Assembly: GCA_903929195.1 (NCBI GenBank)
Contig: CAIYTT010000021.1
Coordinates: forward strand, 1 to 37,931
Direction: 5' to 3'
From: an uncultured Bacteroidota bacterium
GTDB lineage: Bacteria > Bacteroidota > Bacteroidia > Chitinophagales > Chitinophagaceae
Length of the DNA: 37,931 nucleotides
The translations under genes were made by a program, and so were the position numbers. Positions within the stretch are counted from its first letter, which is position 1. Every line of letters begins with the position of its first letter. Below are positions 15,034 through 24,284 of this stretch, piece by piece. The notes beneath the pieces were generated by a model. That model ran no database searches. It had not been told where the DNA came from and was given only the letters and a program-made list of their open reading frames with translations.

Positions 15034-15492
15034 TTATTTAGCACTAATTTTATCAGGTACAATCATACATGGGCTATACATTCCCTTAGCTTCTCTATAC
15101 ATACCCTCAGCCTCGGCACGGAAACGATAATTACCTACTTTTACCTTATAATTGGGGGTAACAAAAGAAATATAGGCTTTAATACCCGGGAAATTTTTAA
15201 TGAAATCTGCTTTTACCAAAGTAGCTTTATTTCTATCAGGTCCATTGTAAATTTGAACTCTAAAACCTCTATTAGACGGTTGTTTTGCAAATTCTTGCAA
15301 TTGTTTATTTTTTCCGGTAGTTTGTTTTGCAGTCGGGTTTGTATTGCCGGATAGTGTTTCTTTATGGCTTTTTTTAATTAATACTGCCAATCTGGGGTCG
15401 GTATGCACAGAAATACTTTCTTTTTTTTGTGCAAAAAGAGAAATTGAATAAAAAATAAAAAATACTACCGAATGTATGATTTTTCTTTTCAT
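15034..15492 (-). CDS. SPOR-domain secreted protein
   Basis: This 152-residue protein has a signal peptide (hydrophobic 5-20, cleavage near LFA-Q), a basic linker (about 22-70) and a C-terminal SPOR domain: GFRVQIYNGPDRNKATLVKADF, then AYISFVTPNYKVKVGNYRFRAEAEG. SPOR domains bind denuded septal peptidoglycan, so a periplasmic role at division sites is likely. It begins eight bases after deoC and precedes the amidohydrolase, an arrangement seen in other Bacteroidota by my recollection. Confidence 0.88.
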   Translation of the reverse strand: MKRKIIHSVVFFIFYSISLFAQKKESISVHTDPRLAVLIKKSHKETLSGNTNPTAKQTTGKNKQLQEFAKQPSNRGFRVQIYNGPDRNKATLVKADFIKNFPGIKAYISFVTPNYKVKVGNYRFRAEAEGMYREAKGMYSPCMIVPDKISAK

Positions 15493-15500
15493 GTTAGTTA

Positions 15501-16163
15501 TTACATTCTACTTTCCTTCATTATCTGCATACTTGCAGAACAACCTATTCTGGTAGCTCCGGCATTAATTAATTCCATAGCAAACTTATAGGTTCTTATA
15601 CCACCAGAAGCTTTTATTCCAATGGTAGATGGTAGATTTGCTTTCATAATTTTTACTGCATGTACAGTAGCACCAACTTCAGCATAACCGGTTGATGTTT
15701 TCATGAAATCAATTTCATATTTGCTATAAATTTCGCAACATTTAAGTAGTTCGGAATCAGTAAGTATTCCACTTTCTACTATTATTTTTATTTTTTTGCC
15801 TGCACTATGGATGGGTTGTAAGCAAGCAATAATTTCATTTTCAAGTTGTTTCCAATCACCGTTTTTTAAAGCACATAAATCTTGAACCATGTCCAACTCA
15901 TCGGCACCGGCTTTAATAGCATCATGGATTTCTTGCAACTTATTTTCGGTGCCAATATAACCAAATGGGAAACCTATAACAGTAGCCACTTTTACACCTG
16001 AGTTATCTAATAATTTTTTTGCATTTGTAACATAGCGAGGCGGTATGCAAACAGCGGCAAAGTTTTCGTGTGCAGCGTCTAAGCAAACCCTGTCTATGTC
16101 TGCCAAGGTAGCACCGGGCTTCAGAAGTGTATGGTCGATATAGGATGCAATATTTTTGGACAT
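15501..16163 (-). CDS. deoC: Deoxyribose-phosphate aldolase
   Basis: This 220-residue class I aldolase cleaves 2-deoxyribose-5-phosphate to glyceraldehyde-3-phosphate and acetaldehyde in deoxynucleoside catabolism. The TIM-barrel signature residues are D91 (DELDMV), the Schiff-base Lys K155 in FMKTSTG and K184 in IKASGGI. The N-terminus IASYIDHTLLKP is standard. The start at 16163 lies 22 bases after a -7 element. It leads a three-gene minus-strand operon. The other deo genes are not in the window. Confidence 0.95.
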   Translation of the reverse strand: MSKNIASYIDHTLLKPGATLADIDRVCLDAAHENFAAVCIPPRYVTNAKKLLDNSGVKVATVIGFPFGYIGTENKLQEIHDAIKAGADELDMVQDLCALKNGDWKQLENEIIACLQPIHSAGKKIKIIVESGILTDSELLKCCEIYSKYEIDFMKTSTGYAEVGATVHAVKIMKANLPSTIGIKASGGIRTYKFAMELINAGATRIGCSASMQIMKESRM

Positions 16164-16185
16164 AGTAGCTTGTTTTATAAGAACA

Positions 16186-16193
16186 CAAATTTA
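16186..16193 (-). promoter_or_regulatory. -7 element of the deoC operon
   Basis: On the minus strand TAAATTTG fits TAnnTTTG, with TTG about 18 bases upstream as a possible -33 element. Confidence 0.55.
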
Positions 16194-16281
16194 CGGTTTT
16201 ATTTTTTCAAACAAAAAACAAAATATAGTTAATATTAATTTGTGAAATAAAAAGCACTATATAGCTATCAAATTTTTAAAT

Positions 16282-16313
16282 TTTGAAATTTGCAAGTTTT
16301 ACAACTAACTTTG
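16282..16313 (+). promoter_or_regulatory. Promoter of the superoxide dismutase gene
   Basis: TTTG (16282-16285), a 20-base spacer and TAACTTTG (16306-16313) form a complete Bacteroidota -33/-7 promoter, 22 bases before the ATG. It is the best-formed promoter in the window. Confidence 0.7.
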
Positions 16314-16335
16314 GGTATAAAAACAAATTAATGTT

Positions 16336-16938
16336 ATGATACACACACTTCCGGCTCTTGGCTATAATTTTGATGCACTTGAACCACATATTGATGCACA
16401 AACAATGCAAATACACCATGGTAAGCATCACCAAGCTTATGTTGACAACCTAAATAAAGCACTTGCAGGTACAGAAGGAGAACACCATTCCCTTGAGGAT
16501 ATTATTGTACATATTTCTAAATATCCGGCTGCTGTACGCAATAATGGTGGTGGGCATTATAACCATTCTTTATTCTGGACTTTACTATGTAACGATAATT
16601 GCCAACCGTCTGCAAATTTATTAAATGCTATTAATTCTACATTCGGTTCTCTTGATGCACTAAAAGAAAAAATGAACACAGCAGGTGCTACTCGTTTTGG
16701 TAGTGGCTGGGCTTGGTTAATAGTAAAAGACGGTAAATTAGAAGTTTGTTCAACTCCTAATCAAGATAATCCGTTAATGGATGTTGCGGAAGTAAAAGGA
16801 ACACCAATTATTGGTATAGATGTTTGGGAACATGCTTATTATTTAAAATACCAAAATAAACGTCCGGATTATTTAAAAGCTATTTGGAATGTAATGAATT
16901 GGGATGAAGTAAGCAGACTGTATGAGGCAGCTATGTAA
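16336..16938 (+). CDS. sodA: Superoxide dismutase, Mn type or cambialistic
   Basis: This 200-residue Fe/Mn SOD has metal ligands H27 (QIHH), H77 ([11 protein letters not shown]), D162 and H166 ([11 protein letters not shown]). The glycine-rich segment before H77 together with Gln in NQDNPL (about 143) is the Mn-SOD arrangement; Fe-SODs usually place the glutamine near the second ligand. Some Bacteroidota enzymes use either metal, so sodA versus sodB is inference. It disproportionates superoxide in the cytoplasm. It has its own promoter and terminator. Confidence 0.93.
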   Translation: MIHTLPALGYNFDALEPHIDAQTMQIHHGKHHQAYVDNLNKALAGTEGEHHSLEDIIVHISKYPAAVRNNGGGHYNHSLFWTLLCNDNCQPSANLLNAINSTFGSLDALKEKMNTAGATRFGSGWAWLIVKDGKLEVCSTPNQDNPLMDVAEVKGTPIIGIDVWEHAYYLKYQNKRPDYLKAIWNVMNWDEVSRLYEAAM

Positions 16939-16950
16939 TTGTTTTTAATC

Positions 16951-16990
16951 AAAAAAGTTCCATTTATAATTTTCTAAATGGAACTTTTTT
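16951..16990 (+). terminator. Bidirectional terminator between sod and recG
   Basis: AAAAGTTCCATTTA and TAAATGGAACTTTT make a 14-bp stem around an eight-base loop, with A and T runs on the two sides, so it can serve both convergent genes. Confidence 0.9.
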
Positions 16991-16995
16991 ATCTA

Positions 16996-19026
16996 TTAAC
17001 TTATTTTACCCCAATGTTTTTCTTTTCCTTGTTCTATAAGTGCTTGTTTTAAAAGTTGGTGTTGTGGCAATTGTAATTTGGGGTCTTTTTCAAGAAGTTG
17101 TTGGGCTGCTTTTCTAGTTTCTTCTAAAATAGCACTGTCTTTTACTATATCTGCCAGTTTAAATTTTAAAATACCGCTTTGTTGTGTTCCATACATATCA
17201 CCGGGACCTCGCATTGCCAAATCTTGTTCTGCAATGGTAAATCCGTTAGTAGTAGATACTATAATATTTATTCTCTTATAACATTCATCCGATACTTTAT
17301 TAGCCGTCATTAAAATACAATACGATTGTTCGGCACCTCTACCAACCCTACCTCTTAATTGATGCATTTGCGATAAGCCAAAACGTTCGGCACTTTCTAT
17401 AAGCATTACAGATGCATTGGGTACATTTACCCCTACTTCTATTACAGTTGTTGCAACTAATACATGTGCATGTCCGCTTATAAAACGTTGCATATTACGT
17501 TCTTTTTCATCAGGGTCTTGCTTGCCATGTACCATAGCAATATTATATTTATTAGGATTAAACCATATTTTTACTTGTTCGTAGCCGGCTGTAAGACTTT
17601 CATAATCCAATTTTTCTGATTCTTCTATTAATGGATAAACAATATATACTTGTCTGCCTTTGTCCACCTCACTAATTAAAAATTTCATTACTCCGGGTCG
17701 GTACATTTCTTTTCGGTGTACGGTTTTTATTTCTTGTCTTCCGGGTGGTAGTTCATCAATAACAGAAACATCAAGGTCGCCATATAAAGTCATTGCCAAA
17801 GTACGAGGAATAGGGGTAGCCGTCATTACAAGTATATGAGGCGGCATTTCGTTTTTCTTCCAGAGCCTTGCTCTTTGGCCAACTCCAAATCTATGTTGTT
17901 CATCAATTACTGCAAGCCCTAAATTTTTAAATTGTACACTATCTTCAATAAGTGCATGTGTACCTACTACTATTTGTAATGTTCCGTCTGCCAATCTTAT
18001 TAAAACAGACTTTCTCTCTTTTCCTTTTACATTTCCCGTAAGCAATTTTACCGTAATGCCCATTGGCGATAAAAGACTATGAAGACTAAAAAAATGCTGT
18101 TGTGCAAGTACTTCCGTAGGTGCCATTATACAAGCCTGAAAACCATTGTCTATAGCCAAAAGCATAGCCATAAGTGCTACAATAGTTTTACCACTGCCAA
18201 CATCGCCTTGTAGTAATCTGTTCATTTGTTTCCCGGTAGCAGTATCAAGTCTAATTTCCTTTAAAACTCGTTTTTGAGCATTTGTAAGCTGAAAAGGAAG
18301 GTGGTCTTTATAGAAATTATTAAATATATCTCCTACTTTTTCAAATTTCCAACCTGCTTGTGCAGTATGTTGCAACCGCAAACGTGCAATCATCATTTGA
18401 GAAATGAATAGTTCTTCCCATTTCATTCTATGATTGGCAATAGTTGCTTGGTTCTCGTTTTCCGGAAAATGCAGTTTACTTATTGCATAATAGCGATTAC
18501 ATAGGTTATATTGTTTAGTTATTTCAAGAGGTAAAATTTCAGGTATATCATAAGGTTTAATTTTTTCAAATAGTGCCGAAGTAAGCTTTGCAAAAGACCT
18601 ATTCGTAATGCCCTTTATTATTAGTTTTTGTGTTGATGAGTAAACAGGTTGCAAGCCGGGAACAGCATTTTCTTGGTTCCATACCTCTATTTCGGGGTGT
18701 GCAATATTATAGAAACCATTAAACGAATTTAATTTACCATAAACTATATATTTACCATTTTCTTTAAGTGCTTTTTTCATCCATTGTGCACCCTGAAACC
18801 AAAGAAGTTGTATGCTACCGGTATCATCGTATAAGGTAGCTATTAATCGCTTTTTTCTACCATCTCCTTCTTCACCAATATTTACCAACGTGCCTGCAAT
18901 TTGGGCGTACTCGGTATCTTCTTTTATGGAATTGATTTTATTAAATTGTGTGCGGTCGGAATAGCGATAGGGATAATGATAAAGTAACTCATCAAATGTG
19001 CCTATTCCTAATTCAGTACGTAACAA
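16996..19026 (-). CDS. recG: ATP-dependent DNA helicase RecG
   Basis: From the first conventional start (TTG at 19026) this is 676 residues: wedge/OB domain, then superfamily 2 helicase motifs GDVGSGKT (274-281), DEQH (375-378), TATPIPRT (402-409) and a C-terminal QLRGRVGRG. RecG remodels stalled forks and branched DNA. The reading frame clearly starts earlier: 21 codons upstream encode VSILETPIEFLKGVGPQRGE, the conserved RecG N-terminus, yet no ATG, GTG or TTG exists before the TAA at 19108-19110. ATT at 19107 could start it (about 703 residues). The true start is therefore open. Confidence 0.93.
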   Translation of the reverse strand: MLRTELGIGTFDELLYHYPYRYSDRTQFNKINSIKEDTEYAQIAGTLVNIGEEGDGRKKRLIATLYDDTGSIQLLWFQGAQWMKKALKENGKYIVYGKLNSFNGFYNIAHPEIEVWNQENAVPGLQPVYSSTQKLIIKGITNRSFAKLTSALFEKIKPYDIPEILPLEITKQYNLCNRYYAISKLHFPENENQATIANHRMKWEELFISQMMIARLRLQHTAQAGWKFEKVGDIFNNFYKDHLPFQLTNAQKRVLKEIRLDTATGKQMNRLLQGDVGSGKTIVALMAMLLAIDNGFQACIMAPTEVLAQQHFFSLHSLLSPMGITVKLLTGNVKGKERKSVLIRLADGTLQIVVGTHALIEDSVQFKNLGLAVIDEQHRFGVGQRARLWKKNEMPPHILVMTATPIPRTLAMTLYGDLDVSVIDELPPGRQEIKTVHRKEMYRPGVMKFLISEVDKGRQVYIVYPLIEESEKLDYESLTAGYEQVKIWFNPNKYNIAMVHGKQDPDEKERNMQRFISGHAHVLVATTVIEVGVNVPNASVMLIESAERFGLSQMHQLRGRVGRGAEQSYCILMTANKVSDECYKRINIIVSTTNGFTIAEQDLAMRGPGDMYGTQQSGILKFKLADIVKDSAILEETRKAAQQLLEKDPKLQLPQHQLLKQALIEQGKEKHWGKIS

Positions 19027-19139
19027 TTCGCCTCTTTGAGGCCCTACACCTTTTAAAAACTCTATTGGCGTTTCTAATATGGATACCTGATTATTGATAG
19101 TGTAAATTTAGAGAAAAAGAGGTGTATTATAGTAACTAA

Positions 19140-19853
19140 TTAAAATTTTACTATTAAAAAAAATACCATGGGCGAATTGTAATTCCCATTTGATACAGTG
19201 TTTTTTGAATGGGTAATTCTTGGCACATAGGTATATCCTGTTGGGCTGGTAGGGTCTGTAACACGGAATTCGTATTCTACTGTTTGATATTTTGTGCCGC
19301 TAACATAATAAAATCCTGTTTCGGTTCCCAAAATTATTCTATCTGTAATATTGTATCTCAACCAACCCATTGGTCCACCACCATATGTATTTTGTGTTGA
19401 TTTTGAGCTGTTTATAGTAGTGTCGTTATTGCCAGACGTACCATAGCTAATACTGTTATTGGTGCTGTAGTTGTAATTATAAACAAAGTCTATACCGGCA
19501 CCCGCAGTCCATTTTTTAGATAGTTTATAAGATTTTTCTATACCTGCACGTAATTGCAAATTCGTATTCTCAGAACTACTTTCACCATTGCCATTGTTAT
19601 TAGACGAATTAGAATTGTTGTAACCGGCACCAATTCTAAAGCCCCATCCTGATTGTTTTAAATTAATGGAATAATTAAATAAATAAGGGTTACCTGTAGA
19701 ATTTGTTGTAGTAGTAAAAATTTGTCTAATTAGTCCATTTACTTGTACACCAATAAAATTGTCAACTTTACCAGAATTAACAGTTTCATTTTGGGCGATA
19801 GTTAGAAATTGGCAAAAACAAAAAAATAAGGTTAGTGTTATTATTTTTTTCAT
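19140..19853 (-). CDS. Outer-membrane beta-barrel protein
   Basis: This 237-residue protein has a signal peptide (cleavage near TIA-Q, about 20) and alternating amphipathic strands such as WGFRIGAGYNN, TNLQLRAGIEKSY, WTAGAGIDFVYNY and IILGTETGFYYVSG, with long Asn/Ser/Thr-rich loops, ending in a strand with terminal Phe (VFFLIVKF). These are features of small outer-membrane barrels of the OmpA/OprF-like superfamily. Ligand and function are unknown. It stands alone between recG and the lipoprotein gene. Confidence 0.75.
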   Translation of the reverse strand: MKKIITLTLFFCFCQFLTIAQNETVNSGKVDNFIGVQVNGLIRQIFTTTTNSTGNPYLFNYSINLKQSGWGFRIGAGYNNSNSSNNNGNGESSSENTNLQLRAGIEKSYKLSKKWTAGAGIDFVYNYNYSTNNSISYGTSGNNDTTINSSKSTQNTYGGGPMGWLRYNITDRIILGTETGFYYVSGTKYQTVEYEFRVTDPTSPTGYTYVPRITHSKNTVSNGNYNSPMVFFLIVKF

Positions 19854-19996
19854 TCAATTGTATTTTAAGTTGTAAATATACAAACATGTTATGTAATAAA
19901 ATTAATTTTTATAGGTATTTAAAAAAAAATTAAGAGCCATAAGTACATTAATTAATTGTTAGGTACAAAATAATTGGTTTATTTATTTTTGGGTAT

Positions 19997-20004
19997 TATC
20001 TTTG
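19997..20004 (+). promoter_or_regulatory. -7 element of the lipoprotein gene
   Basis: TATCTTTG fits TAnnTTTG. It overlaps the TTG at 20002, which rules out that codon as start and favours the TTG at 20023. Confidence 0.55.
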
Positions 20005-20022
20005 ATTCTAAATTTTTACAGA

Positions 20023-20508
20023 TTGAAGAAAATAGTATCAATAATTTCAATAGTTTTATTTCTTAATTTCCTGTTTATTTCTTGTAGTAAAAAGAGTAAC
20101 TCTACAACTGCATCTACAGCTTATTGTACAGCTTTAGTAAATGGTATTACGCCTATTAATTTTCAGGCTGCTACAACTGTAGGTACAAAATCAACAAACT
20201 TAATAACAATATTAGCAACTTGTGCCGATTATACTACAATAAAATTTACATTGCCATTAAATGTTTCCTTGAAGAATTATAGTGCTACAGATTCAAATAT
20301 ATCCATTACTTATTACGATATTAATTCCGTATATTCTTATGCTAGCGGACGTATTGCATGTTCAAGTGGCACACTATCCATACAAACTTTAACCGCTAAT
20401 TATATAAGTGGCACTTTCAGTGGTAAATTGATAGAAAATGCCAATTGCAACAATGCCAATGGGTATTATACCGTTTCTAATGGCAAATTTGCTTGCAGTT
20501 TTCAATAG
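20023..20508 (+). CDS. Hypothetical lipoprotein
   Basis: Starting at the TTG at 20023 this is a 161-residue protein with a lipoprotein signal (KKIVSIISIVLFLNFLFISC, lipobox ending FISC). The mature part has pairs of cysteines (AYCTALV, ATCADY, IACSSG, NANCNN, FACSFQ) and ends YYTVSNGKFACSF, recalling Bacteroidota lipoproteins of the DUF6252 type; I am not certain of that family. It is likely anchored in the outer membrane. The start is placed downstream of the -7 element and at the basic KK that opens the signal. Confidence 0.7.
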   Translation: MKKIVSIISIVLFLNFLFISCSKKSNSTTASTAYCTALVNGITPINFQAATTVGTKSTNLITILATCADYTTIKFTLPLNVSLKNYSATDSNISITYYDINSVYSYASGRIACSSGTLSIQTLTANYISGTFSGKLIENANCNNANGYYTVSNGKFACSFQ

Positions 20509-20547
20509 ATAAAAATAATATATTTTATTATTCGTAACTGCATTTTA

Positions 20548-20994
20548 TTATTTTACAATAAGCTCCATAGTTCTAACTAATTCATTTTCAAGAGTAATAT
20601 TTACAAATAGGTATGTAGTCGGGAATAATTCCAGTATTATTTGTGGCCACTCAATTAAACAATAGTTTTTTGTTTTAGTTGCATGTTCTATGCAATCAAC
20701 AATACCTGCGTTTATAGCTTCTTCAGTATTCTTTAGTCTGTATAAGTCTATATGATAAATTATTTTGTCTAAATTTTCGTTGTTTTTAAAATGATATTCA
20801 TTAATAAGGGAGAATGTAGGACTGCTCACTTTATCCTGTACATTTAAGAATTTACATAAATGACTAATGTATGTTGTTTTTCCTGCACCCATATCACCCA
20901 CAAAAGCAATTAATGAAAATTGACTTGCTAATTGCCAAAATGCTTCTAATTTTAAGTCAATTTCATCTAAATTATATGTATAAGTATTTGGCAT
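20548..20994 (-). CDS. tsaE: tRNA threonylcarbamoyladenosine ATPase TsaE
   Basis: This 148-residue P-loop protein has Walker A GDMGAGKT (33-40), the SPTFSLINEY motif (58-67) and HIDLYRL, all diagnostic of TsaE. It drives the TsaB-TsaD-TsaE complex that makes t6A at position 37 of ANN-decoding tRNAs. The length is standard. It converges with the lipoprotein gene and diverges from the M12B protease gene. tsaB and tsaD are not in the window. Confidence 0.93.
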   Translation of the reverse strand: MPNTYTYNLDEIDLKLEAFWQLASQFSLIAFVGDMGAGKTTYISHLCKFLNVQDKVSSPTFSLINEYHFKNNENLDKIIYHIDLYRLKNTEEAINAGIVDCIEHATKTKNYCLIEWPQIILELFPTTYLFVNITLENELVRTMELIVK

Positions 20995-21144
20995 AAAGGT
21001 TAAATTGCGTAATAAATAAATATGTTATTGCTTGGGTAATATAATGTAATTTAACGATTTTGAGAAAATAGTTGTAACTTGCAGTCTTATTTTATTATAA
21101 AAAAATAATAAAATAAAATTGTAAAAAATATTAAAAACAAATTA

Positions 21145-23481
21145 ATGAAACAATTTTTCACAAAATTAGCACTTTGTGCCGGATTATTGGGTACAATAAA
21201 TGTAAGTGCAGCCAATTTATGGCAGAAAACAGATGTAGAGAAGGCACCTGCAAATTTACAGGTAATACATCCTACAAAATTTTTGGTTTACACCGTTGAT
21301 GAAGCATCATTAAAATTTCAGATGTGGAATTTAAGCACCAATCCTGATGAGGCAATAAGAATAACATTACCCATGCCCGATGGTACAACGAAAGATTTTA
21401 GAGTATGGCAAACACCAATGATGCCGGCAGAATTAGCTGCAAAATACCCAAGCATTAAAACATTTACAGGTGCTGCAATTGGTGATGCTAGAATTACTGC
21501 AAAATTAGATTTTACTGAATATGGATTTCATGCAATGGTGTTTGATGGAGATAAAACTTCTTTTATAGACCCTTTTGACCATTACAAAGATGGTTTTTAT
21601 ATGGTACATTATAAAAACGATGAACAAAGAGCATATAATGAGCGAATGAAATGCGTGTTAGCTGCAGACCACGAACAAATAAATACGGAAGCAACAACTG
21701 AAATCGGAAATAAAGTAGCATTACCAAGTTTAGATAATTCAGGTAGATTGGCTGCAAGAACAGTAAACGGTCATAAATTACGTACATATAGATTGGCTTT
21801 ATGTGCCGATGATTTCTATTGCCAAGCAGCTACAGGGGTAAGTAGCCCTACTATTGCAGCTTGTTTAAGTTGTATGACAACCTCTATGAATCGTATCAAT
21901 GGTGTATATGAAAGAGAGTTTTCTGTTACTATGACATTTGTTACTCACGAAGATACATTGATTTGGCCTACACATACAGGTAGCATAAATGGTACTGACC
22001 CGTTTTATTCTATTGATGCGAATGCATCATCTTGCCTAACAACAAATCAAGCTAAATGTGATGCCCGTATCGGGAGTGCCAATTATGATATTGGGCATGT
22101 GTTTACAACAGGGGGTGGTGGTTTATCTAGTTTAGGTTGTGTATGCAATGCTACATATAAAGCACAAAGTGTAACAGGTAGCCCGACACCTGTTGGTGAT
22201 GGTTACGATATAGATTATGTTGCCCATGAAATGGGTCATGAATTTGGCTCCGAGCATACATTTAATAATAATATGGATGGTAGTTGCGGAACAAATGCTG
22301 TTTCTGCTGATGCTTATGAACCGGGCAGTGGCGTTACAATTATGGCGTATGGTGGTATTTGCAGTCCCGATGATTTATGGTGGCATAGTATTCCTATTTT
22401 CTGTGCATCCAGTTTAGTGCAAATTATTACATACTTAAATGGTGCAGGTAATGTATGTGCTGTTAGTACTACTACCGGTAATTTGTATGTTTCTTTGCCA
22501 ACTTTTTCTGCAAATTATACAATACCCTATAAAACACCATTTGAATTAGCAGGACCGACCGCAGTAGATTCAGTTGCGGATACAGCCAATTTATATAGTT
22601 GGGAGCAAAATAACTTAGGAGATTTTGGTAAAGAATTTAGACAAACATTTAAGAAAGGTCCAATTTTCAGAGATTGGAATCGTACTTATGCACCAACACG
22701 TATTTTCCCTAAAGATTCTATGGTAGTGGCAGGTGTTTTAAGTAATGCCGGTACAGAAGGTTGGCAAGGAGAAAAAGCACCTGATACAGCACGATATTTA
22801 ACATTTAAACTTACCGTGCAAGACATCTATAATGGTACCGGTTGCATTACATATCCTGATGATACTATGCATATTAACGCAGTTAGTACCGGTGCTACTT
22901 ATGCCTATCAGGGCTTTAAAGTTACAAGTCCTTCAACAGCAGTTAGTTGGGCGGCTGCATCTGCACAAACCATTACTTGGAATGTAGTTGGTACTAATGC
23001 TGCCCCAGTAAGCTGTGATAGCGTTGATGTATATGTATCTGTTGACGGTGGCTATTCTTGGCCCTATTATGTAGGCAGGTTTATAAATAATGGCAGTGCA
23101 AGTATTACAGTTCCGGGTGTTTCTGCTACTACTAACTTAGCCAGAATTAAAGTTAAAGGTAAAAACAATGTATTTTTTAATATTAACGGTTCTAACTTTA
23201 CCATTACTTATGTGCATACTACCAATGTTGTTTCAGCACAATGGGCTGATGGTTTGAAAGTATATCCGGTACCTACTTCTAATTTATTACATATTGCAGA
23301 TGCTAATAATAATGATTTGCAAATAGTAATAACAAATGAAATAGGACAAGTAATTCTTAAAACACAAATGAATAAAGAAATTATAATTCCTGTAGGTAAT
23401 TTTGCAAAAGGTATTTATTATGTTCAGTTTATAAATATTGCAGATGGACAACGAAGTGTAAAAACATTTGTAGTTAACTAA
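21145..23481 (+). CDS. Secreted reprolysin-like (M12B) metalloprotease with T9SS sorting domain
   Basis: This 778-residue protein has a signal peptide (cleavage near VSA-A, 22), a propeptide-like region, a catalytic domain with the zinc motif H361-E-M-G-H365-E-F-G-S-E-H371 and a later Met-turn (TIMAYGG), then a beta-rich region and a C-terminal T9SS type A sorting domain starting at YPVPTSNLLHI (about 705-778, ending VKTFVVN). It is probably exported by the T9SS and attached to or released from the surface as a broad protease. The His spacing and Met-turn place it with metzincins of the M12B type. Confidence 0.88.
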   Translation: MKQFFTKLALCAGLLGTINVSAANLWQKTDVEKAPANLQVIHPTKFLVYTVDEASLKFQMWNLSTNPDEAIRITLPMPDGTTKDFRVWQTPMMPAELAAKYPSIKTFTGAAIGDARITAKLDFTEYGFHAMVFDGDKTSFIDPFDHYKDGFYMVHYKNDEQRAYNERMKCVLAADHEQINTEATTEIGNKVALPSLDNSGRLAARTVNGHKLRTYRLALCADDFYCQAATGVSSPTIAACLSCMTTSMNRINGVYEREFSVTMTFVTHEDTLIWPTHTGSINGTDPFYSIDANASSCLTTNQAKCDARIGSANYDIGHVFTTGGGGLSSLGCVCNATYKAQSVTGSPTPVGDGYDIDYVAHEMGHEFGSEHTFNNNMDGSCGTNAVSADAYEPGSGVTIMAYGGICSPDDLWWHSIPIFCASSLVQIITYLNGAGNVCAVSTTTGNLYVSLPTFSANYTIPYKTPFELAGPTAVDSVADTANLYSWEQNNLGDFGKEFRQTFKKGPIFRDWNRTYAPTRIFPKDSMVVAGVLSNAGTEGWQGEKAPDTARYLTFKLTVQDIYNGTGCITYPDDTMHINAVSTGATYAYQGFKVTSPSTAVSWAAASAQTITWNVVGTNAAPVSCDSVDVYVSVDGGYSWPYYVGRFINNGSASITVPGVSATTNLARIKVKGKNNVFFNINGSNFTITYVHTTNVVSAQWADGLKVYPVPTSNLLHIADANNNDLQIVITNEIGQVILKTQMNKEIIIPVGNFAKGIYYVQFINIADGQRSVKTFVVN

Positions 23482-23510
23482 ATTGTTTTCTTATATTTGA
23501 ATGGTACAAA

Positions 23511-23545
23511 AACGGGGCTGTCTCAAAAGGGCAGCCTTTTTTTTA
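23511..23545 (+). terminator. Terminator after the M12B protease gene
   Basis: GGCTGTC pairs with GGCAGCC (one G-T pair) around TCAAAAG, followed by eight T residues. Confidence 0.8.
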
Positions 23546-24087
23546 TTCAAACTAAATTTAGGGTTAGGTTATTGACAATATAGCTGTATAAATATTATAC
23601 GGCTGAAAGTCAATACAGTTGGAGGCTTATGTAAAACTACCCGTTTACGCCTAAAAGTTTAAAGTTTAAATGGGCAGTTTGTTTTTCGTAATTTATTGAT
23701 AATGAAGCACTTGTAAAAATAAAATTGCTCAAAAATTGCCCGTTTCGTACTCATAGTGGGCAGTTTGTTTTTTGTTGATTCATTGGTTTTGGGTGTAAGG
23801 TATTTTATTTTAGAATAGTGTTTTATGGATAAATTGCACCTATTATTGTTGGTTTTTTGGTTTTTCTGTTGTTGGGTAAGGGTTTGAGGGTGGACAATTT
23901 TTGTGTGATTTTAATTTACTCTCCATTTTTTTACTCAAATACTACGCCCAACTTTGGCATAATAGGAGGTTAAACAGCAATGGATGCTGCAAGATTTTAG
24001 TTTAAAGATAGAACCTTCGACCATTTGGAGATGACATAACGAAATGTAAACAAGATTTTACTAATTTAGCAGTAGCAACTTGAATTC
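23546..24087. other. Gene-free accessory stretch
   Basis: No convincing coding frame spans these 540 bases. A GGGCAGTTTGTTTTT motif occurs twice (around 23671 and 23758). The composition is AT-rich with G-rich patches (TTGGGTAAGGGTTTGAGGG). It may be the residue of a decayed mobile element, but no transposase frame or terminal repeats are visible. Confidence 0.4.
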
Positions 24088-24195
24088 CGGTTGCAAACCG
24101 GCAGATTTTCTATACACGAGTTTGCCACGCACTTAGCCCTGCGACATACTCGTGCCAGATGGTCCGCTTCGCAGAACATCTGGAAGAACGGGGGC
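24088..24195. repeat. Dispersed repeat R, copy 4 (inverted and partial)
   Basis: 24090-24136 is the reverse complement of 13646-13692 with about four differences in 47 bases. It is followed by another hairpin (CCAGATG/CATCTGG, 24155-24183) and GAAGAACGG, which echoes the R core hairpin border. The terminator and tRNA end are absent. Confidence 0.75.
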
Positions 24196-24224
24196 TTGTC
24201 TTTGCTGAAAATACATATTAACTA

Positions 24225-24258
24225 TTTGCAGGTGAAAACACCTGCAAAGGCAAAAAAG
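24225..24258 (+). repeat. Palindromic repeat P, copy 2
   Basis: TTTGCAGGTG and CACCTGCAAA form a perfect 10-bp stem around an AAAA loop, followed by GGCAAAAAAG. This is the cleanest copy. Confidence 0.85.
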
Positions 24259-24284
24259 ATTATATACTAAAAATTATATATAAA

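Noticed and set aside
23546-24087. Remnant insertion sequence
   Set aside because: No transposase fragment, terminal inverted repeats or target duplication could be identified by reading.
24225-24258. Palindromic repeat P as a transcription terminator
   Set aside because: The hairpin is followed by A residues in its conserved flank and not by T on either strand in all copies.
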